NCBI GenBank assembly: GCA_046290435.1
Contig: JBKAGO010000070.1
Coordinates: forward strand, 248,001-312,000
Direction: 5' to 3'
Origin: CAVQUE01 sp046290435
GTDB lineage: Bacteria > Actinomycetota > Acidimicrobiia > Acidimicrobiales > UBA8592
DNA: 64,000 nt
In this document: piece by piece, positions 54,376-62,863 of the stretch
Layout: each line of letters begins with the position of its first letter
Numbering within the stretch: position 1 is the first letter of the stretch
The notes under the pieces: model-generated
Database searches by the model: none
What the model was told of the DNA's origin: nothing
The model's input: the letters and a program-made list of their open reading frames with translations, nothing else
Position numbers and translations under genes: made by a program

Positions 54376-56475
54376 TCAGGGGGTTCGGCTGAGGTGGCGG
54401 TCGAAGAATTCGAGGATGATCTCGGCCCGCTGCCGGCGGTGCACCGGGGTGCCCGAGCGTGACAGTTCGTGGGACTCACCGTCGAAGCGCACGTACTCGA
54501 CGTCTTTGCCCAGCATCGTGGCAGCGAGGAACAGCTCGTCGGCCTGGGTGACCGGACAGCGGAGATCGCCCGCCGAGTGGACGATCAGCAACGGGCACGC
54601 CAGATCGGCGACGTGGGTGATCGGCGACATGCGCAGGTATTCGGCCGGGTCGTCGAGGTGGCCGACCCCGACGAGGCTGTGGAACGAGCCGCCGCAGTCG
54701 GAGGTCTGCTCGAGGGCGAGCAGGTTGTTGGCGGACCGTTCCGAGCAGCCGGCGGCGAAGCGGTCGGTGTGGGTGGTGAGCCAGGTGGTCATGTAGCCGC
54801 CGTAAGAGCCGCCGAGCACACCGACGCGGTCCGGATCGACGAACCCGAACCGCCGCAGCGCCTCGTCGACCACCGCCATGCAGTCGTCGGCGTCGACCGA
54901 CCCCCAACCGGTGCCGGGGACCCGGTGCTTCGGGCCGTTGATCGCCTGGCCCCAGGCGGTGTCGCGACCCGATCCGCCGCGCGGGTTCGACAGCACGACC
55001 ACGTACCCGGCTCGGGCCTGGATCTGGGCCTCGTCGAAGAACCGTTCGCCGTACTGGGTGAAGGGCCCGCCGTGGATGTTCAACAGCATCGGCCAGGAGC
55101 GTGCGTCGGCGGTGGCCGGATCGAGTCCGGGCGGGTACACCACCCACGCGTCGACCTCGACCTCGACCTCGACCTCGACGTCGCCGGAGGGAGCCGTGAA
55201 CCGCTCGACCCGACATGGTGGCACCGCAGTGAGGAACTCCTCGGTGACGTGCGACAGCCGACGCTCGCCGGCGAAGGCCTCGTGATCGCCCGTGACGAAC
55301 AGTTCGGCGGGGCGCTCGGCGGTGGTGGCGGTGAAGGCGACCGTCGTATCGGCGGCGCTCCAGCCGGTGATGCAGCGCCGGCCGTCGATTCGCCGCGCCG
55401 GGTCGGCGTCGAGCGCGACCTCGTAGAGGTGGACGTCGCCACGGTCCTCGAGGCCGGCGAGGAGTCGCCGCTCGTCCAGCCACTGCGGCGCCCGCATCGC
55501 ATCCATCGGCACCCAGTTGCGATCGATCGCCGTGGTGATCCAGCGAGGCGATATGGGCGCAGGAGAGGGATCGTCCACGTCGAGGGCGATCACGCCGACG
55601 TGGGCGTTCTGGGGCAGCACGTCGGGGTTGTCGTGGCCGACGACGGCGACATGGCGGCCGTCGGGCGAGACGGTGGGAAACGCCACCAGGCACGTGCGTG
55701 GTGTCAGGATCCGGCGGGACGCGGCGACGTCGCCCCCCTGATCGGCACGGTCGCCCTGGTCCCGGCCGGCATCGTTGCGCTCCGAGGGTTCGGGCCGCTC
55801 CGACGGCGTCGTGTCGAGGAGCCAGAGCTCGTTGGCGAGGTCGAGGGAGTGGTTCTCGGCGACGACGACGAGGTGGCGGCCGTCGGGTGTCCATGCCGGC
55901 GAGGTGGCCTCGACCGTACCGGGCGTGAGGTTCCGGGGGCGGGGTGCGCCGGTGGTGGACACCACGTAGGTGTGGCGGGGCCGGTCGACGACGATGCCCT
56001 CGCCGTCGAGCTGGAAGAAGGCACTGGTGATCCGGTGCGGCGGCCGACGGCCGGGATCGTCGTGGTGGTCGGGCCTGCGGGTGCGGGTGACGTAGGCGAG
56101 GCGGGTGCCGTCGGGCGAGAACGCCAGATCGGTGAACGCCTCGGCTCCCTCGACGAGGCACACCGTCTCGCCGGGGCCGTCGACGGGCAGCAGGTGCAGG
56201 CTCGACCGCCGGTCGCCGTCGTCGGCCCGTCCCCTGGCGGAGGTGAACGCCAGGGTCGAGCCGTCCGGGGACCAGCGCGGGCCCGTGTCGCGCTCGTCGC
56301 CGGCGGTGAGGGGGCGTGGCGGCCGGGAGCCGTCGGCGGGCACCAGCCAGATGCGGCTGCGGTAGGTGTTACCGGGGCCGTCGACGTGGGAGACGACGAA
56401 GGCGATCAGGCGACCGTCGGGCGAGATCTGCGGGTCACCGGCCGAGACGAGCCGGTCGATGTCGGAAGCAAGCAC
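54376..56475 (-). CDS. S9-family prolyl oligopeptidase/acylaminoacyl peptidase
   Basis: The 699-residue product has an N-terminal WD40-like (TolB/propeller) segment with repeated DPQISPDGRLIAFV, GPRWSPDGSTLAFT, DLAFSPDGTRLAYV motifs, then an alpha/beta hydrolase domain with GGSYGGYMTTWL (catalytic Ser ~556), HSAGDLRCP (Asp ~634) and GESHELS (His ~666). An EVEVEVEVD run near 448 is a codon-level GTCGAC-type repeat. GTG 56475 is supported by TACGGT six bases before; a longer frame would begin inside a repeat. No signal peptide is seen. Confidence 0.9.
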   Translation of the reverse strand: MLASDIDRLVSAGDPQISPDGRLIAFVVSHVDGPGNTYRSRIWLVPADGSRPPRPLTAGDERDTGPRWSPDGSTLAFTSARGRADDGDRRSSLHLLPVDGPGETVCLVEGAEAFTDLAFSPDGTRLAYVTRTRRPDHHDDPGRRPPHRITSAFFQLDGEGIVVDRPRHTYVVSTTGAPRPRNLTPGTVEATSPAWTPDGRHLVVVAENHSLDLANELWLLDTTPSERPEPSERNDAGRDQGDRADQGGDVAASRRILTPRTCLVAFPTVSPDGRHVAVVGHDNPDVLPQNAHVGVIALDVDDPSPAPISPRWITTAIDRNWVPMDAMRAPQWLDERRLLAGLEDRGDVHLYEVALDADPARRIDGRRCITGWSAADTTVAFTATTAERPAELFVTGDHEAFAGERRLSHVTEEFLTAVPPCRVERFTAPSGDVEVEVEVEVDAWVVYPPGLDPATADARSWPMLLNIHGGPFTQYGERFFDEAQIQARAGYVVVLSNPRGGSGRDTAWGQAINGPKHRVPGTGWGSVDADDCMAVVDEALRRFGFVDPDRVGVLGGSYGGYMTTWLTTHTDRFAAGCSERSANNLLALEQTSDCGGSFHSLVGVGHLDDPAEYLRMSPITHVADLACPLLIVHSAGDLRCPVTQADELFLAATMLGKDVEYVRFDGESHELSRSGTPVHRRQRAEIILEFFDRHLSRTP

Positions 56476-56481
56476 CGCTGC

Positions 56482-56487
56482 ACCGTA
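56482..56487 (-). promoter_or_regulatory. Candidate leaderless -10 (TACGGT) for the S9 peptidase
   Basis: Hexamer 6 nt before GTG 56475, next to repeat copy 3. Confidence 0.45.
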
Positions 56488-56501
56488 CCCGCCGCAGATG
56501 G

Positions 56502-56558
56502 CCCGGATCTCGTTGCGAACATCCACCGTCACGGTGGATCGCCGCGACGAGATCGGGG
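56502..56558. repeat. 57-bp nested palindrome, copy 3
   Basis: The only copy in a divergent gap (S9 peptidase and YWTD gene). Core ATCCACCGTCACGGTGGAT is perfect; the inner arm has changed bases, some as G-T pairs. Confidence 0.95.
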
Positions 56559-56680
56559 CCAGCGCCGGTTCGGCTCACGAGGCGTCGGCCTGTGCATTGG
56601 GGTACGGTGCCGACCGGCAGCAGGCGGGTCGACCTCGGGTCGTTCGTTGTCTCTCGACGAGACACGACGGAGGTCAGACG

Positions 56681-58252
56681 ATGGGTACAGCGGCGGGCGA
56701 AGAGACCAGACGCGCATGGGGCCGGCATCGGCGACGGATCGTGGTCGTGACCACGATCGTGGCGTTGCTGGCCACGTTGGTACCGGCCGCCGCGGCGGAG
56801 GACCGCATCTATTGGCCCAACTTCGACGGTGGCTTCGACAGCATCGGTTCGGCGAACCTGGACGGGTCCGGTGGCGGCAGCGATTTCCGTCCCGGTGGTG
56901 GTTCGGTGTTCGGCCCGAGCGGCCTCGTGTTCGACACCGCAGCAGGTCGCATGTACTGGGCCAACACCTTCGACAACACCATCTGGGGTGCGCCCATCGA
57001 CGAATCCGGCACGCCCACGCAGGTGAACACCGCCGGGGCGAACACCGGAGGCGTGAGCGGCCTGGCCATCGACGTCGCTGCGGGGCGGCTCTACTGGGCG
57101 GCTTCTGTGGCCGACGTCATCTCCTACGCTCACCTCGACGGGACCGGCGGTGGCACGCTGGCGACGGGCGCAGCGACACTCGACGATCCGCTGGCGGTCG
57201 CGATCGATCCGGTCGGTGGCCGCATCTACTGGACCAACTTCGCCGGCGACGCCATCTCGTTCGCCGCGCTCGACGGCAGCGGTGGTGGTGACCTCGTCAC
57301 GCCCCCGGGGCCGGTGAGCGGTCCCGTGGGTATCGCGATCCACCGGGGCCTCGATCGGGTCTACTGGACGAACGCCACGACCGATTCGATCGCCTCGGCG
57401 ACCTTGGCAGGCGGCGATGCGCGCACGGAACTCGATGCGATGGATGGCGTGCCCGATGCACCGTTCGGGCTGGCGATCGACGAGGAGAACCGGTCGCTGT
57501 ACTGGGCAGGTTTCAGCACGCCGTCCACGATCGCCCGGACCACGCTCGACGACGGCGGCGGAGCGGCGGGCGTCCAGGTGCTCACCACTGACGACGTCTC
57601 GCCCGCGACCCTCATCGGGCCCTATGCCGTCGCGGTCCTGCGCCGCCCGGTGTCGGCCGCGCCGCCCGTGGTCACCGGGGCCGAGCAGTACACCTGCAGC
57701 ACGGGCACGTGGGAGACCGATCGCCCCGGCGCCAACCTGTACCGGGGACCGACCATCTATGGATACCAGTGGCTCCTCGACGGCAACCCCATCGCCGGCG
57801 CGACCGCAGAGCTGCACGTCCCGGCCGAGAGCGGCGAGTACCGCTGCCAGGTCACCGCCATCAACCATGCCGGCGAGGCCACCCAGCTGAGCGAGGCGGC
57901 GACGGTCACCATCGCCCCCGACACGGTCCGGCCGACGGTGCGGGTCACGGCCACCGCCAAGGTGAAGAAGTCAAAGAAATTCATCCGCGTCAAGGTCAGG
58001 GTCAGCATCGAGAGCAACGAATCCTGCCGAGCCCGCATCACGGCGACGGGCGGTTTCGGCAGGAAGATCAAGTTCACGGCCCGCAACAAGAACGTCGAGG
58101 CCGACCAGCCGCGCAAGGTGAACCTCACCGGCAAGGTGAAGCGGAGCAAGGCAAAGAAGGGCAAGGTGAAGGTGAAGGTCGCCTGCACCGATGACGCCGG
58201 CAACCGGACGACGGTGACGAAGAAGGGGAAGCTCGAGGGCCGCGCCCGATAG
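56681..58252 (+). CDS. Secreted YWTD-type beta-propeller protein with Lys-rich C-terminus
   Basis: The 523-residue product has an Arg-rich N-region and signal peptide (VVVTTIVALLATLVPAAAA), then six or more repeats of the form RMYWANTFDNTIWGAPIDE / RIYWTNFAGDAISFAALDG (LDL-receptor YWTD-like blade). An Ig-like beta segment follows (GYQWLLDGNPIAGATAEL). The tail from about residue 420 is very rich in Lys (KVKKSKKFIRVKVRV, KRSKAKKGKVKVK), unusual for this GC-rich genome, and could bind the anionic cell wall or nucleic acid. CGGAGG precedes ATG. No partner is known; it may anchor a secreted enzyme. Confidence 0.8.
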   Translation: MGTAAGEETRRAWGRHRRRIVVVTTIVALLATLVPAAAAEDRIYWPNFDGGFDSIGSANLDGSGGGSDFRPGGGSVFGPSGLVFDTAAGRMYWANTFDNTIWGAPIDESGTPTQVNTAGANTGGVSGLAIDVAAGRLYWAASVADVISYAHLDGTGGGTLATGAATLDDPLAVAIDPVGGRIYWTNFAGDAISFAALDGSGGGDLVTPPGPVSGPVGIAIHRGLDRVYWTNATTDSIASATLAGGDARTELDAMDGVPDAPFGLAIDEENRSLYWAGFSTPSTIARTTLDDGGGAAGVQVLTTDDVSPATLIGPYAVAVLRRPVSAAPPVVTGAEQYTCSTGTWETDRPGANLYRGPTIYGYQWLLDGNPIAGATAELHVPAESGEYRCQVTAINHAGEATQLSEAATVTIAPDTVRPTVRVTATAKVKKSKKFIRVKVRVSIESNESCRARITATGGFGRKIKFTARNKNVEADQPRKVNLTGKVKRSKAKKGKVKVKVACTDDAGNRTTVTKKGKLEGRAR

Positions 58253-58262
58253 CGCCCGACCG

Positions 58263-58319
58263 CCCCGATCTCGTGAGGTTGATCCACCGTCACGGTGGAT
58301 CAACCCAACGAGATCGGGG
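58263..58319. repeat. 57-bp nested palindrome, copy 4
   Basis: Perfect 12-bp outer arms and a perfect 12-bp inner stem (TTGATCCACCGT with ACGGTGGATCAA). It lies between convergent genes, 10 bp after the YWTD stop and 2 bp before the NTF2-like stop. Confidence 0.95.
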
Positions 58320-58321
58320 CA

Positions 58322-58876
58322 CTACCCCTCGGTGGCGGGTTTGCCCGCGAAGGCGCTGCGCTCGGCTGGGACCGGGTCGCTGACCTTCTTCGCGTCGTTG
58401 GGGTGGAAGCCCCAGGCGCTGATGATCGCGAGCGTGGTGAAGCGCCACTTCCCGTCGTCGTCGAGGCGCAGGGTGCCCTCGTAGCGGCCGCCCTGCACGC
58501 CCCGATTCGACGTCGTCGTGAAGTACGCCGTCAGCGACGCGGTCTGGGCGTCGTCGGCGACGTCGATGGCGATGTTCGACGACGTGTGGCCACCGGCGAT
58601 GAGCTTGTCGCGCGACCCGTACGGCTCGTACAGCGGCTTCATGGCCTCGCGGCCCTCGAAGTGCATGTCGATCCCGTCGGGCGGGAAGTTGACGACCTCG
58701 AGCACGCAGTCGGAGGCATACGCGTCGAGGATGCCGTCGCCGTAGCCGGTGTCGAGCGAGTACAGGTACTGGTTGAACGTGGCGGTGATGCGTTCGCGGG
58801 CCCGCAGGCGCGCCACCTCGGCTTCCAGAGCGGCGACGCGCTGTTCCAGATCGCGACCTTCGGCGCTGTCGGTCAT
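58322..58876 (-). CDS. SnoaL/NTF2-like protein with N-terminal coiled coil
   Basis: The 184-residue product begins with a coiled-coil (DLEQRVAALEAEVARLRARERI) and then an alpha+beta NTF2-like fold (QYLYSLDTGYGDGILDAYA). Fits SnoaL-like polyketide cyclase or dehydratase-like proteins. AGGGGGAACC precedes ATG 58876. Function unknown. Confidence 0.78.
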   Translation of the reverse strand: MTDSAEGRDLEQRVAALEAEVARLRARERITATFNQYLYSLDTGYGDGILDAYASDCVLEVVNFPPDGIDMHFEGREAMKPLYEPYGSRDKLIAGGHTSSNIAIDVADDAQTASLTAYFTTTSNRGVQGGRYEGTLRLDDDGKWRFTTLAIISAWGFHPNDAKKVSDPVPAERSAFAGKPATEG

Positions 58877-58996
58877 GGTTCCCCCTTCGTGGTCGACCTC
58901 GGGTGTGGTCGACGATGCGGCTGCTGCGGTTCGCATTGTGTCACCCGCGGCGTCCCGGCGGAGCCTGCGGTCGAGCGGTCGAGCGGCCCGGGCGGG

Positions 58997-59560
58997 CTAC
59001 AGGTACTCCATCTCCCAGCCCTCGGGGGGCTCGGTGAGGTTGCGGCTGCGCTTGCGCAGGCGGTCGTGATGCTCGATGCCGCGCAGGGCCGCCTCGAGGC
59101 GGGTGCCGTCGTAGGTGATCCACTGCTGGGGTACGAGCTCGATCACCACCCGGGTGGGCGTGTCGATGCGGCGGATGAACTCGGCGTGGCCGGCTGCGTC
59201 GCCTGCACGCAGCCGTTCGGCCAGCACCGGATAGAACCAGCTCTTCGTCTCGGCGTTGTCGTGCACGGTCGCCAGCGTCTTGGCGGTCGTGGCGATGTCG
59301 CCGCCGAGCCAGGTGCCCTCGCTCGACACGATGACCGAGCTCTGCGGCCGCGCCCGCAGCGCCGGCACCCGCTTGCGTTCGGCGGTGCAGGTGATCCAGA
59401 AGCGGCCGTCGTGCCACACGTAGCGATGCATGACACCGACGGGCCAGCCGTCTCGGGTGGTCCAGTTGACCACGCACTCGGTCTGCGCGGCGTAGAGAAG
59501 CTCGCGCTTGTCGTCGTCGATGCCGACATCGCTGACGTCGGTGTAGTCGGTCTTCTGCAT
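58997..59560 (-). CDS. Pyridoxamine 5'-phosphate oxidase-like protein
   Basis: The 187-residue product has CVVNWTTRDGWPVGVMHRYVWHDGRFWITCTAERKRV and VPALRARPQSSVIVSSEG, of the F420/FMN split-barrel group. ATG 59560 or GTG 59566 are both possible; no Shine-Dalgarno separates them. It is the fourth split-barrel protein of the window. Confidence 0.75.
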   Translation of the reverse strand: MQKTDYTDVSDVGIDDDKRELLYAAQTECVVNWTTRDGWPVGVMHRYVWHDGRFWITCTAERKRVPALRARPQSSVIVSSEGTWLGGDIATTAKTLATVHDNAETKSWFYPVLAERLRAGDAAGHAEFIRRIDTPTRVVIELVPQQWITYDGTRLEAALRGIEHHDRLRKRSRNLTEPPEGWEMEYL

Positions 59561-59590
59561 CGCCACGGTTGCCGCCGTCGTTCGAGCCGG

Positions 59591-60172
59591 CTACCTCACC
59601 CTGACCACATAAGTCGGGCCGGTGCGGTCGAACACGCTGCGGCGCTGAGGATCGCTGGTGATCCAAGCCAGCGACAACACGAGGATGATGAGGCCGATGA
59701 ACTGGCCCAGGGCCGGCAGCAACGTCAACACGTTGGGCGCCCAACGGCGCGTGGACACCAGTGGGCTCGGCGGGGTGGTGCCGTCGATCTCGGTGACCCG
59801 CAACCCCAGCAGGAGCTTGCCGACGGTGCCCCCGAAGATGGTGGTGAGGATGATCTCGTACCCGGCTGTGAACACCAGGGCGGCCAGTGTGGCGAGTGCC
59901 GACGGGGTGGCGTCGTCGAGGTCGCCGTCGATCATCCCGGTCAACAAGATGATGACGGCGACGTTGATGGCCAGGTCGATCAGCCGCGCACCGATACGTC
60001 GGCCCGCGCCGCCGATGGGCGCATCGACCCCGGCGGCGCGACGGTCGTCGGCCGACGGGATGGGTTCGGCATCGCCGATCCAGAACTGGCCGTCCCAGTA
60101 GCGGTGGGTGTTCGGTGGGTCGTCGGGCGACCGGTACCAGCCGGGACCGGACCCTGCGGGGGGTTCTTGCAT
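59591..60172 (-). CDS. DUF2510/RDD-family membrane protein
   Basis: The 193-residue product begins with a DUF2510 motif (GPGWYRSPDDPPNTHRYWDGQFW) and has three to four membrane helices in an RDD domain (RRIGARLIDLAINVAVIILLTGMI, GGTVGKLLLGLRV). RDD proteins are common in actinobacteria and may transport small solutes. GGAGAGAAT before ATG could be both a Shine-Dalgarno and a -10 (GAGAAT). Confidence 0.82.
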   Translation of the reverse strand: MQEPPAGSGPGWYRSPDDPPNTHRYWDGQFWIGDAEPIPSADDRRAAGVDAPIGGAGRRIGARLIDLAINVAVIILLTGMIDGDLDDATPSALATLAALVFTAGYEIILTTIFGGTVGKLLLGLRVTEIDGTTPPSPLVSTRRWAPNVLTLLPALGQFIGLIILVLSLAWITSDPQRRSVFDRTGPTYVVRVR

Positions 60173-60221
60173 GTCTGGATTCTCTCCGTCGGGATCGGCG
60201 GTCGGGGGCTACGAGGCGACG

Positions 60222-61031
60222 TCAGCGGTTGATGACGGGCTTGACCGGCGGCCCGCCGGTGGTGCGGTTCTCGGCCTGACGCAGTGCCTGTTCGCCGTAA
60301 TGGGCGTGGGGGAGAATGTAGAAACGTCCGGCCCGAACGGCACCCACCACCTCGTCGGCGACCGCCTCGGCGGTCAGTTCCTCTCCGACGCCGCTTCCGA
60401 CGCTGCCCGCCATCGGCCTGGGCGCGACCCCGGGACGGTTGCGTTCGCTGTCGCCGATGCGGGTGGCGACGACGCCCGGGCACAGCACCGACACCGACAG
60501 CTCGGTGTCCACGAGCTCATGATGCATGGTCTCGCTGAGAGCGACGACGCCGCGCTTGGCGACGTTGTACGACGCGATGCCCGGGAAGGCCAGTAACCCG
60601 GCCGTCGAGGCGGTGTTCATGATGTGGCCGGGTGCGCCGTCGGCGAGCATCCGGGGCACGAAGTGGTGCACGCCGTGGATGACGCCCCACAGGTCGATGT
60701 CGATGACCCACTTCCAGTCCTCGAGCGAGCCCCAGGGCTCGTGGCGGGTGACCACGCCGGCGTTGTTGGCGAGGAAATGCACGCCGCCGTGTTCGGACCA
60801 GGCGTGATCGGCCAGCGCGCCGACCTGATCGGCGTCGGCGACGTCGCACACCATGGTCGACACGGTGGCGCCGCCGTCGCGCAGGCCGGCGGCGGCGTCG
60901 TCGAGCGCCGGAGCCTCGATGTCGGCCAGGACCAGGGTCATCCCCTCGGCGGCCAGCCGATGGGCGAGTGCCAGCCCGATGCCGCTGGCGCCCCCGGTGA
61001 TGACCGCCACCCGTCCGTCGAAGTCCTGCAT
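60222..61031 (-). CDS. Short-chain dehydrogenase/reductase
   Basis: The 269-residue SDR has VAVITGGASGIGLALAHRLAAEG, FLANNAGVV, catalytic Ser in NTASTAGLL and Tyr/Lys in SYNVAKRGVV. GGGAG precedes ATG 61031. Unrelated in detail to the tandem SDR pair at 43.8 kb. Substrate unknown. Confidence 0.92.
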   Translation of the reverse strand: MQDFDGRVAVITGGASGIGLALAHRLAAEGMTLVLADIEAPALDDAAAGLRDGGATVSTMVCDVADADQVGALADHAWSEHGGVHFLANNAGVVTRHEPWGSLEDWKWVIDIDLWGVIHGVHHFVPRMLADGAPGHIMNTASTAGLLAFPGIASYNVAKRGVVALSETMHHELVDTELSVSVLCPGVVATRIGDSERNRPGVAPRPMAGSVGSGVGEELTAEAVADEVVGAVRAGRFYILPHAHYGEQALRQAENRTTGGPPVKPVINR

Positions 61032-61171
61032 GTCCGTCTCCCTCGTGCTGCGGCGCCGTCGTGATCGGCACAGCGGGGAGAGCTTGGCACAGCGACGGCC
61101 GGGGTCGCCGATCGACACAGCCGATCCGATCAGACTCCACGGCGACGCGGCCGCGAGGCTCTGGAAGGGCT

Positions 61172-61258
61172 GGGGTCAAGTCCTCCTTTCTCACTTCTCG
61201 GGTCACGGCGGCCCGAGGCTCGGCGAAGGGGAGAAGTGAGAAAGGAGGACTTGACCCC
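61172..61258. repeat. Large inverted repeat, copy 2 of the GGGTCA family
   Basis: Perfect 28-bp arms (61172-61199, 61231-61258; left arm starts GGGGTCAAGTCCTCC), 31-bp loop. Lies 141 bp upstream of the SDR start and directly before a tandem repeat. Confidence 0.95.
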
Positions 61259-61260
61259 TG

Positions 61261-61351
61261 TGGTTCGCGGCCGTCGCGGCGGGGGTCCTGGTGGTTCGCG
61301 GCCGTCGCGGCGGGGGTCCCGGGTGGTTCGCGGCCGTCGCGGCGGGGGCCC
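61261..61351. repeat. Three-unit tandem repeat of about 28 bp
   Basis: Units starting TGGTTCGCGGCCGTCGCGGC at 61261, 61292 and 61324, with 3-4 bp of variable sequence between. No coding frame is supported. Confidence 0.9.
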
Positions 61352-61395
61352 TCACGCGGTCCATGAACGCTGCGACTGCCCCGTGCAGCCGACGC

Positions 61396-62619
61396 TCAGG
61401 CCTGGGTGCCGACCTTGAGTTCGCGGAAGGGGACGCCCTTGTCGACGCTGGGTTCGCGGGGCAGGCCCAGGACGCGGTCGCCGATGATGTTCTTCTGGAT
61501 CTCGTCGGTGCCGCCGGCGATGCTGGCCTGGAAGCTCGTGAGGATGAGCTTGGCCCACTGCTCGCCGCGGTCGCCCTCGACCCAGGCGTCGCTCTCCATG
61601 CCGACGATGTCGCCGGCCAGGCGACGTACGTCGCGCAGAATGCGGGCGCCGTGCAGTTTGCCCAACGACCCGCCGGGGCCGGGGGCCTTGCCGGCCTTCA
61701 TCTCGGCGCGGGTGCGCATCGCCACCAGGCTCTTGGCGACCTCTTCGCTGTAGAGCCGCATCAGCTCCTGGCGCAGCACCGGCTCGGTGATGCGGCCGGT
61801 CTTGGTGGCGTATTCGATCAGGCGCTTGGCGTGGGGTGTGGAGACGCCGCTGGTGGAGCCGGCGCCGATGGCGACCCGTTCGTACATCAACATGGCGGTG
61901 GCCTGGTTCCAGCCGTTGTTGAGCTCGCCGAGCAGCCAGTCGGCCGGGATGCGCAGGTCGGTGAAGAACACCTCGTTGAAGTGCATGCCGCCGTCGATCT
62001 GGTGGATCGGGCGGATCTCGACGGCCGGATCGCGCATGTCCACCATGAACATCGAGATGCCGGCGTGCTTGGGGGCGTCGGGGTTGGTGCGGGCGATCAG
62101 GATGCCGTACTCGCACACGTGCGCCAGGGTGGTCCACACCTTCTGGCCGTTGATGACCCATTCGTCGCCGTCGAGCTCGGCGCGGGTCTGGAGGCTGGCG
62201 ACGTCGGAGCCGGCGCCGGGCTCGGAGAACATCTGGCACCACATCGTGCGTGCCGCGATGTTGTCGGGCATGAACGCCTGCTTCTGGGCGTCGGTGCCGA
62301 AGTCGTTGAGCACGGGCAGGCACATGCCGTGGCTGATGGTCAGCTGCGACGTCATGTCGGGGTAGTCGGCGTAGACCTCGCGCCAGATGCGCTCGTGGGT
62401 CTTGGTGAGGCCCGCGCCGCCGAACTCGGTCGGATAGGTGAGGCCCGCGAGGCCTGCCTCGGCGAGCTTGCCCTGGAAGTCGCGGGCTGCCTCGACGGCG
62501 CCGTCGCCACGGGGGTCGGCGCCGCGGTAGGGGATGCCGGTGGCGTGTTCGTCGAGGAACGCCCGGCAGCGGGCCCGGAACGCATCGGCCTCGTCGGCGG
62601 TGAGTGTGTCGTCGCTCAT
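61396..62619 (-). CDS. Acyl-CoA dehydrogenase (paralogue 2)
   Basis: The 407-residue product has WCQMFSEPGAGSDVASL, DEWVINGQKVWTTLAHV, FMVDMRDPAVEI and GGTDEIQKNIIGDRVLGLPREP. A GGAAGG precedes ATG 62619. The close match to the gene at 28.4 kb in the C-terminal half suggests common ancestry; substrates probably differ. Flanked by GGGTCA-family repeats on both sides. Confidence 0.92.
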   Translation of the reverse strand: MSDDTLTADEADAFRARCRAFLDEHATGIPYRGADPRGDGAVEAARDFQGKLAEAGLAGLTYPTEFGGAGLTKTHERIWREVYADYPDMTSQLTISHGMCLPVLNDFGTDAQKQAFMPDNIAARTMWCQMFSEPGAGSDVASLQTRAELDGDEWVINGQKVWTTLAHVCEYGILIARTNPDAPKHAGISMFMVDMRDPAVEIRPIHQIDGGMHFNEVFFTDLRIPADWLLGELNNGWNQATAMLMYERVAIGAGSTSGVSTPHAKRLIEYATKTGRITEPVLRQELMRLYSEEVAKSLVAMRTRAEMKAGKAPGPGGSLGKLHGARILRDVRRLAGDIVGMESDAWVEGDRGEQWAKLILTSFQASIAGGTDEIQKNIIGDRVLGLPREPSVDKGVPFRELKVGTQA

Positions 62620-62739
62620 GGTGTGCCTTCCCCCGGCGGCCACGATGCCGCCACGTCCGAGCGGACCATGGTCCGCTGCCGTCTCGATCGGCAAGACCGT
62701 ACTCGTTGCACCGTTTCGTGGCCGACCCGAGCGAAGGGC

Positions 62740-62826
62740 AGGGTCAAGTCGTACTTTCAACCAGCTCGAGTTCGCGAGCCACCCGGCCAACCGGCCGAGA
62801 GTTGGTTGAAAGTACGACTTGACCCC
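62740..62826. repeat. Large inverted repeat, copy 3 of the GGGTCA family
   Basis: 28-bp arms (62740-62767, 62799-62826) with two mismatches; left arm starts AGGGTCAAGTCGTAC. Loop of 31 bp. Lies between the two minus-strand genes for acyl-CoA dehydrogenase and CocE-like hydrolase. Confidence 0.92.
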
Positions 62827-62863
62827 GGTAGTCAGGGCCCAGTGGAACCGCCCGGCGGGTGGC

